Assembly: GCF_014648675.1 (NCBI RefSeq)
Contig: NZ_BMRO01000002.1
Coordinates: 387,613-420,607, forward strand
Direction: 5' to 3'
Origin: Actinomadura livida
GTDB lineage: Bacteria > Actinomycetota > Actinomycetes > Streptosporangiales > Streptosporangiaceae
DNA length: 32,995 nt
The position numbers and the translations under genes are program-made. How positions within the stretch are numbered: the first letter of the stretch is position 1; every line of letters begins with the position of its first letter. Below, piece by piece: positions 23,420 to 31,555 of the stretch. The notes below the pieces were generated by a model. The model saw nothing but the letters and a program-made list of their open reading frames with translations. It did not search any database and was not told the origin of the DNA.

Positions 23420-23890
23420 TCAGCGGCGCAGCGCCCCGCGCAGGGCGTGCAGCACCTGGCGGGACTCGGCGCGGCGGTCCCAGGCCACCGCGGCGAACAC
23501 CGCGGCGAGCACGGCGGGCATCAGCGCCCACGCCGGCTCCAGCACCAGGATCTGGGTGAGGGCGGCGCCGGCCATCAGGCCGATCAGCGCGATCCCGGCG
23601 AGCCCGGCCAGCCGCGGGACGACCAGCGCGATCGCGCCGGCGGCCTCGACGGTGCCGGTGACGTAGCGGAACCACTGGCCCCAGCCGATCAGGTCGAAGC
23701 TCTCGACCGCGTCGGCCTGCCCGGCGAACTTCGGCAGCGCCGAGGCGAAGAACAGGAACGCCGCCAGGAAGATCTGCAGGCCCCACAGCACCTTGCGCCG
23801 CGCGGACATGCGGGCGCCGGCGCCGTTCGCGGCAGTGGCGGTGGTCGTGGCGGTCGTGGCGGTCGTGGTGGGGATGCGGGTCGCGGTCAT
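23420..23890 (-). CDS. DoxX-family membrane protein
   Basis: 156 residues. Four hydrophobic segments at about 34-52, 76-92, 93-116 and 119-137. The family pattern is LQIFLAAFLFFASALPKFAG, then WFRYVTGTVEAAGAIALVVPRLAGLAGIALIGLMAGAALTQI. DoxX-like proteins are small quinone-associated or redox-linked membrane proteins of mostly unknown function. The first 27 residues are a Thr/Ala repeat (TTATTATTTATAA); an alternative start at M28 would remove it, but GGAAGGA 8 bases before the first ATG supports the longer form. It lies 124 bases downstream of the aminotransferase gene on the same strand. Confidence 0.88.
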   Translation of the reverse strand: MTATRIPTTTATTATTTATAANGAGARMSARRKVLWGLQIFLAAFLFFASALPKFAGQADAVESFDLIGWGQWFRYVTGTVEAAGAIALVVPRLAGLAGIALIGLMAGAALTQILVLEPAWALMPAVLAAVFAAVAWDRRAESRQVLHALRGALRR

Positions 23891-23975
23891 GGCGGTGGTC
23901 CTTCCGTGCGGTGCGTCTCATCGGCCTTTCACTGACGCGTCGCACGGCGGCCCCGCGGATCGACATCTCCCCGGA

Positions 23976-23993
23976 TTTTTCTTCGAAGTTTTT
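23976..23993. promoter_or_regulatory. AT-rich palindromic island before doxX
   Basis: The eight-base palindrome CTTCGAAG (23981-23988) is flanked by T runs on both sides, in the gap between aminotransferase and DoxX genes. It is a candidate regulator or promoter site, about 90-115 bases upstream of the DoxX start. Confidence 0.3.
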
Positions 23994-24014
23994 CCGCGCT
24001 CGTGTCTGTGCAGG

Positions 24015-25142
24015 TCAGCGCGGGTGCGCGCCGATGATCGGGGCGAGGAGCCCGGCCGCCTTGTCGACGTCGGCCTCGGTGGTGGTGAGGTGGAACGCGC
24101 AGCGCAGCCGTCCCGCCCGCACCGAGGCGGCCACGCCGCCGGCGCGCAGCGTCTCGGCGGTGCCGGCGGGGACGGGCACCGGCACGATCGCCGAGTCGCC
24201 GGGCGGCAGGCCCAGCGCGGCGCGGAAGCGGCGCGCCAGGCCGGTGTCGTGGTCGTGGATCGCGGGGACGCCGACGCGCACGAGCAGTTCCAGGGCGGGG
24301 GCGTGCCCGGTCCAGCACTGCCACGCCGGCGACAGGTCCAGGCGGCGCGCGTCCTTCGCCAGCCGCAGCGGCAGCCCGTAGACCGAGTCCCAGATGTCGG
24401 CGCCGGCGTACCAGCCGGCGCCGATCGGGGGCAGCGCGTCCAGGGCCTCGGGGGTGCCGGTGAGGAAGCAGGTGCCGCGCGGGCCGAGCAGCCACTTGTA
24501 GCCGCCGCACACCAGCCAGTCGACCTCGCGGGCGGGCAGCGGCAGCCACCCGGCGGCCTGGGTGGCGTCCAGCAGGATCCGGGCGCCGTGCGCGCGGGCG
24601 GCGGCGATGAGGGCGTCCATGGGGGCGATGCGGCCGTCGGCGGACTGCACCGCCGACACCGCGACCAGGTCGACGCCGCCGGCGGCGACGGCGTCGGGGA
24701 TGCGCTCCAGCGGGACCTGCCGGACGGTGAGGCCGGGCCGCGCGGCGAACGGCCACAGCAGCGAGGTGAAGTCGCCCTCGGCGGTCAGGACGGCGGCCCC
24801 GTCGGGCAGCGACGCCGCGACCAGCCCGGTGAAGTACGACACCTGCGGCCCGCACGCGACGTGCTCGGGGCGGACGCCGAGCAGCCGCGCGAACGCCGCG
24901 CGGGAGCGGGTCACCGCCTCGTCCATCGCGGCGGCGGTCATCCGCCCGGCGGCGCGGTCCCGCTCGGCGGCGAGCATCGCCTCGTGCGCCGCGCGGGGCG
25001 GCAGGCCGTAGGAGGCGGTGTCGAGGTAGGCGACGCCCGCGCCGAACTCGCGGCGCGCGTCGTCGATGGAAAGGGGGGCGTAAGAGGAGGTGTCGTCCGG
25101 GAAGGCGGTGTCCGAGGGGCGCGGGCCGGTGGGAACGTTCAT
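24015..25142 (-). CDS. PLP-dependent aminotransferase class V
   Basis: 375 residues. Fold type I class V marks: [14 protein letters not shown] near the N-terminus, PLP-ring aspartate D192 in [13 protein letters not shown], and the Schiff-base lysine K216 in [16 protein letters not shown]. The C-terminal domain ends [20 protein letters not shown]. Members include isopenicillin N epimerases, kynureninase-like and cysteine desulfurase-like enzymes; the lack of an active-site Cys loop in the last third argues against a cysteine desulfurase. The substrate is probably an amino acid. It is divergent from a LysR regulator with an operator in between, so induction by its substrate is likely. Confidence 0.9.
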   Translation of the reverse strand: MNVPTGPRPSDTAFPDDTSSYAPLSIDDARREFGAGVAYLDTASYGLPPRAAHEAMLAAERDRAAGRMTAAAMDEAVTRSRAAFARLLGVRPEHVACGPQVSYFTGLVAASLPDGAAVLTAEGDFTSLLWPFAARPGLTVRQVPLERIPDAVAAGGVDLVAVSAVQSADGRIAPMDALIAAARAHGARILLDATQAAGWLPLPAREVDWLVCGGYKWLLGPRGTCFLTGTPEALDALPPIGAGWYAGADIWDSVYGLPLRLAKDARRLDLSPAWQCWTGHAPALELLVRVGVPAIHDHDTGLARRFRAALGLPPGDSAIVPVPVPAGTAETLRAGGVAASVRAGRLRCAFHLTTTEADVDKAAGLLAPIIGAHPR

Positions 25143-25200
25143 GCGTCGATCGTCGGGCACGCACCGCCCATAGGACAAAGTACGTTTTTCTGGGCTTCCC

Positions 25201-25215
25201 ATCAGTGCGGTTGAT
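25201..25215. promoter_or_regulatory. LysR-type operator
   Basis: ATC-N9-GAT (ATCAGTGCGGTTGAT, with ATCA/TGAT arms), the classic LysR box (T-N11-A core), 11 bases before the LysR start and about 60 bases upstream of the aminotransferase. It overlaps the candidate -10 of the LysR gene, which fits autorepression plus activation of the divergent gene. Confidence 0.6.
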
Positions 25216-25220
25216 ACCTT
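25215..25220 (+). promoter_or_regulatory. Leaderless -10 box of the LysR gene
   Basis: TACCTT ends 6 bases before the ATG at 25227. Although GCGGGG lies between, the distance is too short for a usual ribosome binding site. Confidence 0.45.
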
Positions 25221-25226
25221 GCGGGG

Positions 25227-26282
25227 ATGCTGGACCTGCACCGCGGCCGGATCCTGCGGGAGGTGGCGCGGCTCGGCTCGATGACCGCGGCCGCCCGGTC
25301 CCTGGCCTACACCCAGCCCGCCGTGTCGCACCACATCGCGCGGCTGGAGGCCGAGGCCGGCACGCCGCTGGTGGTGCGGCACGGCCGCGGCGTGCGGCTG
25401 ACCGAGGCGGGGCGGATCCTGGTCGAGCACGTCGAGGACGTCCTGGCGCGGATGGCCGACGCCGAGGAGCGGATCGCCGCGGTCGCGGGGCTGCGGGCGG
25501 GGCGGGTGCGGGTCGCGGTGTTCCCGACCGCCGCCGGCGGGCTGCTGCCGGACGCGCTGGCGCGGCTGCGGGCCCGCGCGCCGGGGGTGTCGGTGCGGCT
25601 GGCGGACGCCGAGCCGGGCGAGGCGCTGGCGGCGCTGCGCGCCGGGGAGACCGACGTGGCGGTGGTGTTCCGCTACCCCTACATGCCGCCCGACACCGGG
25701 TCGCGGTTCCGGGAGATCGTGCTGGGCGAGGACCCGATCCGGCTGCTGGTCCCGGCGGGGCATCCGGTGGCGGACGCGCCGCGGCCGCGGCTCGCCGACC
25801 TGGCGGGCGAGACGTGGGCGTCGGGCTGCGCGCGGTGCCGCGACCACCTGCGGTGGGTGTGCGAGCGGGCGGGGTTCGCCCCCGACATCGCGTTCGCCAC
25901 CGAGGACCATGTCGCGATCCAGCGGCTCGTCGCCCGCGGCCTGGCCGTCACGACGCTGCCGGGGCTGGCGCTCGGCCTGCACGCCGAGCCGGGCGTGGCG
26001 CGTCCCGCCGTGCCGATGGCCGGGCGGCGCCGCATCGCGGCGCTGGTCCCGGCGGGGCCGCGGCCGCCCGCGGTGGCGGCGCTGCTGGAGGAGTTGGCCG
26101 CCGTCGCCGCGGCCCGCCTGCCCGCGGACGCGCCGGGCGGGAACGGAACGGGCGAGGAGGGGGCGGGCGGGGCGCTAGGACAGGTGGCGGTGCAGGTCGG
26201 TGAGGCGCCCGGCGGCGGCCACGACGGCCTCGGCCAGGGCGGGCAGCCGGTCGTCGCCGAACCGGACCGCGGGGCCCTGTAG
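25227..26282 (+). CDS. LysR-family transcriptional regulator
   Basis: 351 residues. Winged helix-turn-helix in the first 60 residues: [54 protein letters not shown]. The periplasmic-binding-like effector domain follows ([61 protein letters not shown]). It is 40-50 residues longer than usual: the last 36 residues, Gly/Gln-rich, are read antisense to the end of the IclR gene. It very likely controls the divergent aminotransferase gene. Confidence 0.93.
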   Translation: MLDLHRGRILREVARLGSMTAAARSLAYTQPAVSHHIARLEAEAGTPLVVRHGRGVRLTEAGRILVEHVEDVLARMADAEERIAAVAGLRAGRVRVAVFPTAAGGLLPDALARLRARAPGVSVRLADAEPGEALAALRAGETDVAVVFRYPYMPPDTGSRFREIVLGEDPIRLLVPAGHPVADAPRPRLADLAGETWASGCARCRDHLRWVCERAGFAPDIAFATEDHVAIQRLVARGLAVTTLPGLALGLHAEPGVARPAVPMAGRRRIAALVPAGPRPPAVAALLEELAAVAAARLPADAPGGNGTGEEGAGGALGQVAVQVGEAPGGGHDGLGQGGQPVVAEPDRGAL

Positions 26283-26969
26283 CGCGACGGCGGCGAAGAC
26301 GCGCCCGCCGCCGTCGCGGACGGGCGCGGCGACCGCGCGGACGCCCGCCAGCCGCTCCTCGTCGTTGACCGCGTGGCCGCGGTCGCGGACGCGGGCCAGG
26401 TCGGCGTCCAGGGCGGCGCGGGTGGTGAGGGTGGCGGGGGTGTAGCGGTCGTAGGGCTCGCCGCCCGCGAGGGGTTCGCCGCCGAACGCCAGCAGCGCCT
26501 TGCCCATCGCGCAGGCGTGGACCGGGTTGCGGTCGCCGGGCGGCTGCACGTACCGCAGCGGGTGCGCGGAGGGCAGGTGCAGCAGGACGGCGACCTCGTC
26601 GCCGGTGCGGACGCCGAGGCTGACGGCCTCGCCGGTCCCGTCGCGCAGGGCGGTCAGCTCCGGCTGCAGCAGGGTGGCGCCCATCCGCTCCAGCGCCAGC
26701 CGCCCGAGGATCGCGGTGGTGGGGCCGAGGAAGTACCGCTCGGTCGCGGGGTCCTGCCCGAGCATCCCGGTGGCGTGCAGGGCGTGGACGATGCGGTGCG
26801 CCGTGCTGACCGACAGCCCGACCCGGTGCGCGATCTCGGTGGGGGTCTGCCGGGCGGTGCCCTCGAACGAGCGCAGCACCGCCACGGAGCGGTCCACCGT
26901 CCGCGTGCCGGGCTTGGGGTCCGCTCCGGGCCGCGCGCTCACCGGCCCGCCGGCGTCGAAGTCGTTCAC
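26175..26969 (-). CDS. IclR-family transcriptional regulator
   Basis: 264 residues from GTG. Winged helix-turn-helix (about 22-75): TVDRSVAVLRSFEGTARQTPTEIAHRVGLSVSTAHRIVHALHATGML. IclR effector domain: [78 protein letters not shown]. The start is preceded by GGGAG 11 bases upstream and by a GAGTAT box 7 bases upstream, so it could be leaderless too. It is divergent from a cytochrome P450 across 73 bases, the obvious target. Its 3' end overlaps that of the LysR gene by 108 bases. Confidence 0.93.
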   Translation of the reverse strand: MNDFDAGGPVSARPGADPKPGTRTVDRSVAVLRSFEGTARQTPTEIAHRVGLSVSTAHRIVHALHATGMLGQDPATERYFLGPTTAILGRLALERMGATLLQPELTALRDGTGEAVSLGVRTGDEVAVLLHLPSAHPLRYVQPPGDRNPVHACAMGKALLAFGGEPLAGGEPYDRYTPATLTTRAALDADLARVRDRGHAVNDEERLAGVRAVAAPVRDGGGRVFAAVALQGPAVRFGDDRLPALAEAVVAAAGRLTDLHRHLS

Positions 26970-27030
26970 GTGCCCAATACTCCCACCGCCGCTCCGGCCG
27001 CGGCGCGGCGGGCGGCCCGCGGGGGCGTGC

Positions 27031-27036
27031 CATAGT
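27031..27036 (+). promoter_or_regulatory. Candidate leaderless -10 box for the P450
   Basis: CATAGT with 6 bases to the GTG at 27043 and no ribosome binding site. Position-2 A and position-6 T match the consensus. Confidence 0.4.
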
Positions 27037-27042
27037 GGGCGC

Positions 27043-28470
27043 GTGACTCCCCCATCCCCGGCAGGCAGGGCACGCGCGGCGGGCCCGCCGCGAACCGCAC
27101 GCGCGCGAACCGGACGGGCGCGGGGGGCGGTCCGCCCGCCGCTGGCGCTGACGGTCCGGCACGGCATCGCGTTCTCCGCCGACCCGTGCGCGAGCCTGCT
27201 GCGGCTGCACGCCGAGGCCGGCCCGGTCGCGGCGGTCGGGCCGCGCCGCAAGCCGCTGGTGCACCTGTTCGGCCCGGACGCCAACGCGTTCGTGTTCGCC
27301 AACTCGGGCCTGTTCCGCTGGCGGGAGGCGTTCGACCTGCTGGTGCCGGTGAACGGGGAGACCGCGCTGATCGTCAGCGACGGCGACGACCACCGGCGGC
27401 GGCGCCGCCTGGTGCAGCCGGCGTTCCACCACCGCCGCGTCGGCGCCTACGTGGAGCGGATGGCCGCCAACACCGACGCCGCGCTGCGGACGTGGCGGCC
27501 CGGCCGGACGCTGGACGCCTACGCCGAGCTGCGGTCGGTGATCCGGCGCAGCACGGTCGAGGTGCTGTTCGGCGACCGCCTCGCCGCCGACGCCGAGGTG
27601 ATCGGGCGGCGGCTGCAGGTCGCGCTGGCCGCGGTCGACCGCAACTTCGTGCTGCAGATGATGCTGCGGCAGGTCCCCAACCCCTACATGCGGCGCGTCG
27701 CCTCGGCCCGCGCGCAGGTGGCGCGCCGCGTGGACGAGGAGGTCGAGCGCCGCCTGCGCGAGGACGCCGCCCAGGACACCGCCCAGGCGGACGGGGAGGC
27801 GCATGACGACGTGCTGGCGATGCTGATGGCGGCGCGGGACGAGGACGGCGGGGGCCTGACCCGGCAGGAGCTCCAGGACCAGGTCATCAGCCTCATCTCC
27901 GCCGGGTACGACACCACCAGCGCGGCGATGGCGTGGGCGGTGTACGTGCTGGCGACCCACCCGGAGGCCGAGGAGCGGGCGCGGCGGGAGGTGGCCGAGG
28001 TGGTCGGCGACCGGCTCCCGCGGGCCGGCGACCTGCCCGGGCTGACGTTCCTGGACGGGGTGGTGAACGAGACGCTGCGGCTGTTCCCGCCCGCGGTGCT
28101 CAGCGCACGGGTGCCGGTGGAGGACTTCGACTACGGCGGGCACCGGATCCCGGCAGGCGCGATGGTGCTGTACTCCCCCTACGTCACGCACCGGATGCCG
28201 GAGGTGTGGCCGCAGGCGGGGCGGTTCCGTCCCGAGCGGTGGGACCCGTCGTCGGACCTGCACCGCCCGGCCACGCCGGCGACGTACCTGCCGTTCGGCG
28301 GCGGCCCGCACCGCTGCATCGGCTCGACACTGGCGACGGTGGAGATCAAGACGATGCTGGCGTGCCTGCTGCGCCGCACCCGGCTGCGGCTGGTGTCGCC
28401 CGCGGTCACGCCGACCAGCGTGACGGCGATGCGTCCCCGCGGCGGCCTCCCCGTCCAGATCATCGGCTAG
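27043..28470 (+). CDS. Cytochrome P450
   Basis: 475 residues from GTG. The I-helix oxygen-activation motif is AGYDTTSAAMAW, the ExxR motif is NETLRLFPPAVLSARV, the PERW region is FRPERWDP and the haem loop is FGGGPHRCIG with the iron ligand C425. An early region RRRRRLVQPAFHHRRV is the C-helix. There is no N-terminal membrane anchor; the first 30 residues are Ala/Arg-rich. The FGGGPHRCIG and LFPPA motifs resemble P450s of the CYP102/CYP110/CYP3-like clade rather than the common CYP105/107 actinomycete group. No ferredoxin gene is adjacent, so electrons must come from elsewhere. It is presumably regulated by the divergent IclR protein. Confidence 0.95.
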   Translation: MTPPSPAGRARAAGPPRTARARTGRARGAVRPPLALTVRHGIAFSADPCASLLRLHAEAGPVAAVGPRRKPLVHLFGPDANAFVFANSGLFRWREAFDLLVPVNGETALIVSDGDDHRRRRRLVQPAFHHRRVGAYVERMAANTDAALRTWRPGRTLDAYAELRSVIRRSTVEVLFGDRLAADAEVIGRRLQVALAAVDRNFVLQMMLRQVPNPYMRRVASARAQVARRVDEEVERRLREDAAQDTAQADGEAHDDVLAMLMAARDEDGGGLTRQELQDQVISLISAGYDTTSAAMAWAVYVLATHPEAEERARREVAEVVGDRLPRAGDLPGLTFLDGVVNETLRLFPPAVLSARVPVEDFDYGGHRIPAGAMVLYSPYVTHRMPEVWPQAGRFRPERWDPSSDLHRPATPATYLPFGGGPHRCIGSTLATVEIKTMLACLLRRTRLRLVSPAVTPTSVTAMRPRGGLPVQIIG

Positions 28471-28480
28471 CCGGGCCGGG

Positions 28481-29461
28481 TCATGGGCCGGGCGGTCCGG
28501 GCTGCGCGCTGCCGGTTGCGCGGGCGAGGCGGCCGGCCATCGCGGTGAGGCGCTCGGCCAGCTCGGGCGGCCCCTGCACCTCGAAGTCGAGGTCGAGGTA
28601 GGCGATGCGCAGCGCCGTCCATTCCAGGGAGTCGGCGGTGGTGCGCAGGACGCAGGTGCGCTCGTCGACGGCCTCGACCTCGGTGCCGCTCACCCGGAAC
28701 CGGTCGGCCAGCTCGGCGGCGGGCGCGTGCACCTTCAGCACCGCCCGGACCTGCGGTGCCCGCGCCCGCGAGCGGGCCACGAACGCGGCGGGGTCGGCGG
28801 CGGGCAGGTCGCGCGGCGGGACCCGCACGCCGGTCGGGTGCGGGCGGGCGATGCGGTCGACGCGGAAGGTGCGCCACCCGCCGCGCCCGGTGTCGAAGGC
28901 GACCAGGTACCAGCGGCGCCCGGCCGCGACGAGCCCGTGCGGCTCGGCGGTGCGGGCGGACTCGGCGCCGTCCCCGCTCCGGTAGGTGAAGCGGAGCCGT
29001 TCGCGGTCGCGGCACGCGGCGGCCAGGACGGTGAGGGTCCGCGGGTCGGCCCCCGGACCGGCGGGCGGCGTATCCAGGGGGGTGGTGGCGGTGTGCAGGG
29101 CGGTCACGCGGCGCCGCAGCCGCGCGGGCAGGACCTGTTCGAGCTTGGCCAGCGCCCGCACCGACGCCTCCCCGATGCCCTCGACCGCGCCGCCGGCGGC
29201 GGTGCGGAGCCCGACGGCGATCGCTACGGCCTCCTCGTCGTCGAGCAGCAGCGGCGGCATCGCCGCGCCCGCCGCCAGGCCGTAGCCGCCGGCGGCGCCG
29301 GGGGCGGCGTGCACGGGGTAGCCGAGGTCGCGCAGCCGCCCGATGTCGCGGCGGACGGTGCGGGCGCTGACCCCGAGCCGCTCGCACAGCTCGGGGCCGC
29401 TCCATTCGCGGCGGGCCTGCAGCAGCGACAGCAGCCGCAGCAGGCGTTCGGACGGCGGCAT
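28481..29461 (-). CDS. WYL-domain transcriptional regulator (HTH_11, DeoR-like)
   Basis: 326 residues. Helix-turn-helix type 11 at the N-terminus: SERLLRLLSLLQARREWSGPELCERLGVSARTVRRDIGRLRDLGYPV. The WYL domain (about 145-225) contains LRFTYRSGDG, EPHGLVAAGRRWYLVAFDTGRGGWRTFRVDRI. The WCX-type C-terminal extension ends VQGPPELAERLTAMAGRLA. WYL regulators often respond to nucleic-acid or redox ligands; in actinomycetes many sit next to a small flavoprotein they repress, as here. ATG 29461 is chosen because the family starts at the helix-turn-helix and a 31-base dyad occupies the region just upstream. Confidence 0.94.
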   Translation of the reverse strand: MPPSERLLRLLSLLQARREWSGPELCERLGVSARTVRRDIGRLRDLGYPVHAAPGAAGGYGLAAGAAMPPLLLDDEEAVAIAVGLRTAAGGAVEGIGEASVRALAKLEQVLPARLRRRVTALHTATTPLDTPPAGPGADPRTLTVLAAACRDRERLRFTYRSGDGAESARTAEPHGLVAAGRRWYLVAFDTGRGGWRTFRVDRIARPHPTGVRVPPRDLPAADPAAFVARSRARAPQVRAVLKVHAPAAELADRFRVSGTEVEAVDERTCVLRTTADSLEWTALRIAYLDLDFEVQGPPELAERLTAMAGRLARATGSAQPGPPGP

Positions 29462-29477
29462 GCCCTCCAGTATGCGC

Positions 29478-29508
29478 GGGAACGCGGCCAGATCCTGACC
29501 GCGTTCCC
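29478..29508. promoter_or_regulatory. 31-base dyad operator of the WYL/PNPOx divergent promoters
   Basis: Ten-base perfect arms GGGAACGCGG (29478-29487) and CCGCGTTCCC (29499-29508); the centre is also symmetric as CAG-ATC-CTG. It sits 17-47 bases upstream of the WYL gene and about 93 bases before the flavoprotein gene. It is very probably the operator of the WYL regulator. Confidence 0.6.
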
Positions 29509-29600
29509 CGGGATCGGGCCCGGTGTGCGGTGCGGGCGATGATTTCGCGGGCTCGGCGGGGTCTTCATCTGCGGACGCTCGATCGTGAGGAGGGACGACG

Positions 29601-30125
29601 ATGACCGACCGCGAACCCGCGCAGACCCGCAACCTCGACATCTACGGCGACGGTGTCCTGACCTGGGACACCGCGCGCGCGGCGCTGCGGGAGGCGCTGC
29701 CGAAGCCGGAGACGCCTGTGTTCCTGGGGACGGTCCGCCCCGACGGCCGCCCGCACGCGGCGGGGGTGGGCGCGCTGTGGCACGACGGCGACCTGTACTT
29801 CACCAGCGGGCCCGGCACCCGCAAGTCCCGCGACCTGGCGGCGAACCCGGCGTGCACGCTGTCGGTGCGGGCGCCGGGGGTGGACCTGGTGCTGGAGGGC
29901 GAGGCGGTCCGCGTCACCGATCCCGCGGTGCTGGAGCCGGTCGCGGCCGGGTTCCGGGAGGGCGGCTGGCCGGCGCGGGTGGACGGCGGCGCGCTCACCG
30001 CCCCCTACAGCGCGCAGAGCGCGGGCCCGCCGCCGTGGCACCTGTACCGCTTGACGTTCCGCACCGCGGCGGGGGTGGCCACCGCCGAGCCGTTCGGCGC
30101 GTCGCGGTGGCGCTTCGACCCCTGA
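29601..30125 (+). CDS. Pyridoxamine 5'-phosphate oxidase-like flavin/F420-binding protein
   Basis: 174 residues, with GAGGAGGGA about 6 bases before the ATG. The split-barrel fold is visible in PVFLGTVRPDGRPHAAGVGALWHDGDLYFTSGPGTRKSRDLAANPACTLSVRAPGVDLVLEGEAVRV, and the end WHLYRLTFRTAAGVATAEPFGASRWRF. Members bind FMN, haem or F420 and act on small organic substrates; there is no sign of true PLP synthesis (PdxH). It is divergent from the WYL regulator, which probably represses it. Confidence 0.92.
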   Translation: MTDREPAQTRNLDIYGDGVLTWDTARAALREALPKPETPVFLGTVRPDGRPHAAGVGALWHDGDLYFTSGPGTRKSRDLAANPACTLSVRAPGVDLVLEGEAVRVTDPAVLEPVAAGFREGGWPARVDGGALTAPYSAQSAGPPPWHLYRLTFRTAAGVATAEPFGASRWRFDP

Positions 30126-30159
30126 CCGGCCCCTGACCGGTGCCTGGCGTGCCGCGCCT

Positions 30160-30184
30160 GCCCGGGGCGCGGCCGCTCCCGGGC
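30160..30184. terminator. Candidate terminator after the PNPOx gene
   Basis: Perfect seven-base arms GCCCGGG/CCCGGGC with an eleven-base loop, 35 bases beyond the stop. Modest in strength and without T tract. Confidence 0.35.
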
Positions 30185-30195
30185 GCGCCGGCTCG

Positions 30196-30201
30196 TAGAC
30201 T
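30196..30201 (+). promoter_or_regulatory. Leaderless -10 box of the SDR gene
   Basis: TAGACT, a very good -10 match, ends 8 bases before the ATG at 30210. No ribosome binding site is present in between. Confidence 0.55.
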
Positions 30202-30209
30202 CTGCGGTC

Positions 30210-31001
30210 ATGAGCGATCGGCCGTCCCCCGCGTCGTACCTGTCGGAGCTGTTCTCGCTGGAGGGGCGGGTCGCGGTCGTGACGGGCGGCAGCTCGGGGA
30301 TCGGGCGGGCGGTCGCGGGGGCGCTGGGCCGGGCGGGCGCGTCGGTGGTGGTCGTGGCGCGGCGGGCGGCGGAGCTGGCCGCGGCGGTGCGGGAGCTGGA
30401 GGGCCACGGGTGCCGCGCGGCGGCCGTCAGCGCCGACCTGGGCACCCGCGAGGGGGTGGCCCGGGCGGCGGAGGAGGCGGCGGCCGCGTTCGGGGAGCCG
30501 GACATCCTGGTGAACTCGGCGGGGGTGAACCTGCGGCCTGCGATGGGCGAGCTCGGCGACGAGGTGTGGGACGCCACGATGGCGGTGAACCTGGAGGCGC
30601 CGTTCCTGCTCGGGCGGCGGTTCGGGCCGGGGATGGCCGAGCGGGGCTTCGGGCGGCTGATCCACATCTCCTCGCAGCAGGCGTTCCGGGCGTCGCTGAC
30701 CAGCGGTGCGTACGGGGTGTCCAAGGCGGGGCTGGTGGCGCTGGCGCGGTCGCAGGCCGAGGCGTGGTCGCCGCGGGGCGTCACCGCCAACACGCTGGTG
30801 CCGGGGTTCGTGATGACGCCGCTGAACGCGCGGGTCTCGGCGGACCCGGAGCTGGTGCGGACGCTCGCCGGGCGCACGCTCACCGGCCGCAACGGGCTGC
30901 CGGAGGACTTCGCGGGCGCGGCGGTGTTCCTGGCCTCGCCGGCCGCCGGCTACGTCACCGGCCAGTCGATCTTCGTGGACGGCGGGTTCTCCGCGCACTG
31001 A
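30210..31001 (+). CDS. Short-chain dehydrogenase/reductase
   Basis: 263 residues. Classical SDR: cofactor loop TGGSSGIG (25-32), NSAG at 102-105, catalytic serine S154/S155 in HISSQQAF, Y168 and K172 in YGVSKAG, and the C-terminal GYVTGQSIFVDGGFSAH. An Arg pair R51-R52 after the second beta strand suggests NADP preference. It resembles gluconate-5-dehydrogenase and 3-oxoacyl-ACP reductase-like enzymes; the substrate cannot be fixed. The stop region repeats the motif TCTC-GCGCACTGA within 20 bases. It converges with the LOG/TIGR00725 gene. Confidence 0.94.
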   Translation: MSDRPSPASYLSELFSLEGRVAVVTGGSSGIGRAVAGALGRAGASVVVVARRAAELAAAVRELEGHGCRAAAVSADLGTREGVARAAEEAAAAFGEPDILVNSAGVNLRPAMGELGDEVWDATMAVNLEAPFLLGRRFGPGMAERGFGRLIHISSQQAFRASLTSGAYGVSKAGLVALARSQAEAWSPRGVTANTLVPGFVMTPLNARVSADPELVRTLAGRTLTGRNGLPEDFAGAAVFLASPAAGYVTGQSIFVDGGFSAH

Positions 31002-31026
31002 GGGGTCTCGGCGCACTGACGCGCCG

Positions 31027-31551
31027 TCAGCGGGCGGGCGGCGGGCCGAACAGGCCGGTGGCCGCGACGGCCTCGGCGGCGTCCGCGGCGTGGACGATGC
31101 CGGGGGCGGGACGGCCGTCGTGGTCGTGGACGCGCCAGCCGCCGATCTGCACGACCGGGACGGCGGCGCGCCGCATCGCCAGGGCCAGTTCCGACAGCGT
31201 CCCCCAGGACCCGCCGATGACGATCACGGCGTCGGCGGCGTTGACGATCACGTTGTTGCGGGCCTGCCCGAGGCCGGTGGGCAGCGCGACGGTGAGGTCG
31301 GTGCCGGCGGCGGCGCGGTCGGTGCCGGGCAGGACGCCGACGACGACGCCGCCGGCGGCGCGGGCGCCCGCCGCGGCGGCGGCCATCACCCCGCCGAGTC
31401 CGCCGCAGACGACCACGGCGCCGTGCCGGGCGAGCAGCCGCCCGGTCTCGCGGGCGTGGCCGCGTTCGCGTCCGGTGCACTCGCCGGGCCCGCACACCGC
31501 CACCTGCACCGGGCCCCGGCCGGGCCCCTCGCCCGGGTGCTGGGCGGGCAC
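31027..31551 (-). CDS. LOG/SLOG-type nucleotide-binding protein (TIGR00725-like)
   Basis: 174 residues from GTG; an alternative GTG at 31509 would give 160 residues starting directly at VAVCGPGECTG, closer to the family length. The Rossmann-like fold shows VVVCGGLGGVMAAAAAGARAAGGVVVGVLPG and GGSWGTLSELALAM, equivalent to the PGGxGTxxE motif of cytokinin-activating LOG enzymes with the first Pro absent. The family includes nucleotide phosphoribohydrolases and possible nucleotide-derived ligand binders; no activity can be assigned. It starts 4 bases after the pterin dehydratase stop, so is the last gene of that operon. Confidence 0.88.
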   Translation of the reverse strand: MPAQHPGEGPGRGPVQVAVCGPGECTGRERGHARETGRLLARHGAVVVCGGLGGVMAAAAAGARAAGGVVVGVLPGTDRAAAGTDLTVALPTGLGQARNNVIVNAADAVIVIGGSWGTLSELALAMRRAAVPVVQIGGWRVHDHDGRPAPGIVHAADAAEAVAATGLFGPPPAR

Positions 31552-31555
31552 GGGG

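Noticed and set aside
19266..28470. One large biosynthetic gene cluster covering ketosynthase, acyltransferase, dehydrogenase, aminotransferase and P450
   Set aside because: There is no carrier protein, PKS, NRPS, transporter or resistance gene, and the genes are split into several divergently regulated units, each with its own regulator.
29601..30125. Naming the flavoprotein pdxH
   Set aside because: Sequence is only a general split-barrel flavoprotein; the substrate-binding residues and length of PdxH are not evident and the WYL context is typical of other members.
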